NCBI GenBank assembly: GCA_017395925.1
Contig: JAFQNJ010000007.1
Span: 1 to 32,531 of the forward strand
Direction of reading: 5' to 3'
Length of the DNA: 32,531 nucleotides
Origin: Ruminococcus sp.
Lineage (GTDB): Bacteria; Bacillota; Clostridia; Oscillospirales; Acutalibacteraceae
Part shown: piece by piece, positions 31,853 to 32,531 of the stretch
Position numbering within the stretch: position 1 is the first letter of the stretch
How the letters are laid out: each line of letters starts with the position of its first letter
Position numbers and translations under genes: made by a program
Notes under the pieces: model-generated
What the model was told of the DNA's origin: nothing
Seen by the model: the letters and a program-made list of their open reading frames with translations, nothing else
Database searches by the model: none

Positions 31853-32353
31853 TCAAAGCAGCTTTTCAAGCTCCAGACACTTCCAGCTTTCGTCCCCTAT
31901 TTTTACAAGTTCATCACTGTATTCGCAAAAGCCGAAGGTGGAATAACACCCAAAAGCGGGCAAATTACTCTCAAAGACGCCCAGAGTAAGCCTCTGTGCA
32001 CCATAGCACCTGATAGCATAATCCTGAGCAAGGGTGAGAAGTTTTTTCCCATATCCTCTTCCTCTGATGCGGCTGTCAACAATGATATAGCCAAATCTGA
32101 CGGTATCCTTCTCATCACCCAGTCTGCGCAGTACAATGTGACCTACAGCCACACCGTCCTCCTCCGCCATAAAGATACGGACATTTTCACCGTGATTGCT
32201 TCGGATAAGCTTGTATCTGCTGATTATGTCAGAAGGATTCAAGGGATATTCGCCGTATGTATCCGCCGACCACAAACGCAAAGCACGTTCAGAGTCTATC
32301 CAGGAAAGAATCAAATCTGCATCGGAGTCAACAAAATCTCTGAAATAAAGCAT
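31853..32353 (-). CDS. GNAT family N-acetyltransferase
   Basis: A 166-residue acetyl-CoA-dependent acetyltransferase. The GNAT core is seen: the strand VGHIVLRRLG, the acetyl-CoA loop VDSRIRGRGYGKKLLTLA (R/Q-x-x-G-x-G/A), then LTLGVFESNLPAFGCYSTFGF. The start resembles RimJ/RimL-type members (LYFRDFVDSDADLILSW). Substrate unknown. ATG 32353 follows AGGAGGG; an in-frame TTG five codons earlier lies inside that site. First gene of the run down to the PAP2-like gene. Confidence 0.9.
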   Translation of the reverse strand: MLYFRDFVDSDADLILSWIDSERALRLWSADTYGEYPLNPSDIISRYKLIRSNHGENVRIFMAEEDGVAVGHIVLRRLGDEKDTVRFGYIIVDSRIRGRGYGKKLLTLAQDYAIRCYGAQRLTLGVFESNLPAFGCYSTFGFCEYSDELVKIGDESWKCLELEKLL

Positions 32354-32373
32354 TATATCCCTCCTCAAATACT

Positions 32374-32402
32374 AATATAGCATAGCTTCTGCCAACATTC
32401 AA
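32374..32402 (-). promoter_or_regulatory. Promoter of the GNAT-comEA-ICMT run
   Basis: Minus strand TTGAAT (32402-32397), 17-base spacer, TATATT (32379-32374), about 20 bases before the ATG. Confidence 0.6.
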
Positions 32403-32439
32403 GTAACTAAAGCACGGGTATCATAATCCTCAAAAATCA

Positions 32440-32516
32440 AAACCACCCGTTGAACGGGTGGTTTGCACAACCCCTATAAGGGGTTTTTACAGGCTTAACC
32501 CCTGCAGCAGGGGTAC
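32440..32516. repeat. Cluster of three hairpins at the right edge, possible end of an IS200/IS605-type or REP-like element
   Basis: Three consecutive palindromes: AAACCACCCGT / ACGGGTGGTTT (32440-32464, loop TGA), AACCCCT / AGGGGTT (32469-32485, loop ATA, then TTT), and ACCCCTGC / GCAGGGGT (about 32499-32515). The first can also terminate transcription. A tight run of GC-rich hairpins in a non-coding region is typical of the subterminal structures of IS200/IS605 elements and of REP sequences. No transposase is visible because the window ends here. Confidence 0.45.
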
Positions 32517-32531
32517 CGAATGTTTGACAAC

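Noticed and set aside
1-32531. CRISPR array, prophage or integrative element
   Set aside because: No regularly spaced repeats, no phage structural genes, no integrase; the tRNA genes at 15159-15413 show no duplicated 3' ends that would mark an attachment site.

Overview
The window looks like chromosome of an endospore-forming, gut- or rumen-type member of the Clostridia, most likely Oscillospiraceae/Ruminococcaceae. The evidence is a SpoVAD homologue, a type I dockerin protein, a lipoprotein serpin of the kind reported from Eubacterium siraeum, frequent Thr/Glu/Pro-rich extracellular linkers, strong AGGAGG ribosome binding sites, several TTG/GTG starts, and standard Firmicutes housekeeping genes. 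No prophage, CRISPR array or complete mobile element is visible. The family assignment is inference from gene content only.

Layout. 1-2197: 3' part of valS, convergent with nth (2283-2909) across a shared hairpin. 3103-5205: a HAD phosphatase and a DegV lipid-binding protein, separated by about 490 bases that carry decayed coding sequence on the minus strand. 5449-8596: an MBOAT O-acyltransferase, a DHHW (AlgX/AlgJ-like) protein and a zinc-ribbon membrane protein on the plus strand. They face a minus-strand pair, a second DHHW protein followed by a Nudix protein (10696-8671). 10942-13170: aminotransferase plus trpS operon, convergent with an alkaline-phosphatase-superfamily membrane protein (13234-14976). 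15159-15413: a tRNA operon (Met, Glu, Leu). 15532-16494: secreted dockerin protein. 21670-16603: a minus-strand run of a small membrane protein, a DUF6512-like protein, rlmB, a large degenerate P-type-ATPase-like protein and rpe. 22103-25417: PAP2 phosphatase, spoVAD and a VanW-domain lipoprotein, all minus. 25646-26932: serpin lipoprotein, divergent from VanW. 27052-28011: glucokinase, divergent from rplM-rpsI (28325-29173). 32353-29325: minus-strand run of GNAT, ComEA-like, isoprenylcysteine-methyltransferase-like, XRE regulator and a second PAP2-like protein. The right edge carries a cluster of three perfect hairpins.

The most unusual items are four. (1) The 854-residue protein between rlmB and rpe keeps the P-type ATPase architecture but has lost every catalytic motif I can check. 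(2) Three minus-strand genes (21340, 23859, 29984) have their Shine-Dalgarno sequence inside the 3' arm of a terminator-like hairpin, with the T-tract forming the spacer to the start codon; in spoVAD a sigma-G-like promoter lies so that its transcript would lack the anti-SD arm. (3) A lipid-anchored serpin is divergent from a lipid-anchored VanW protein. (4) spoVAD stands alone, without spoVAC or spoVAE. All functional calls come from reading the sequence and knowledge of families; no search was run.
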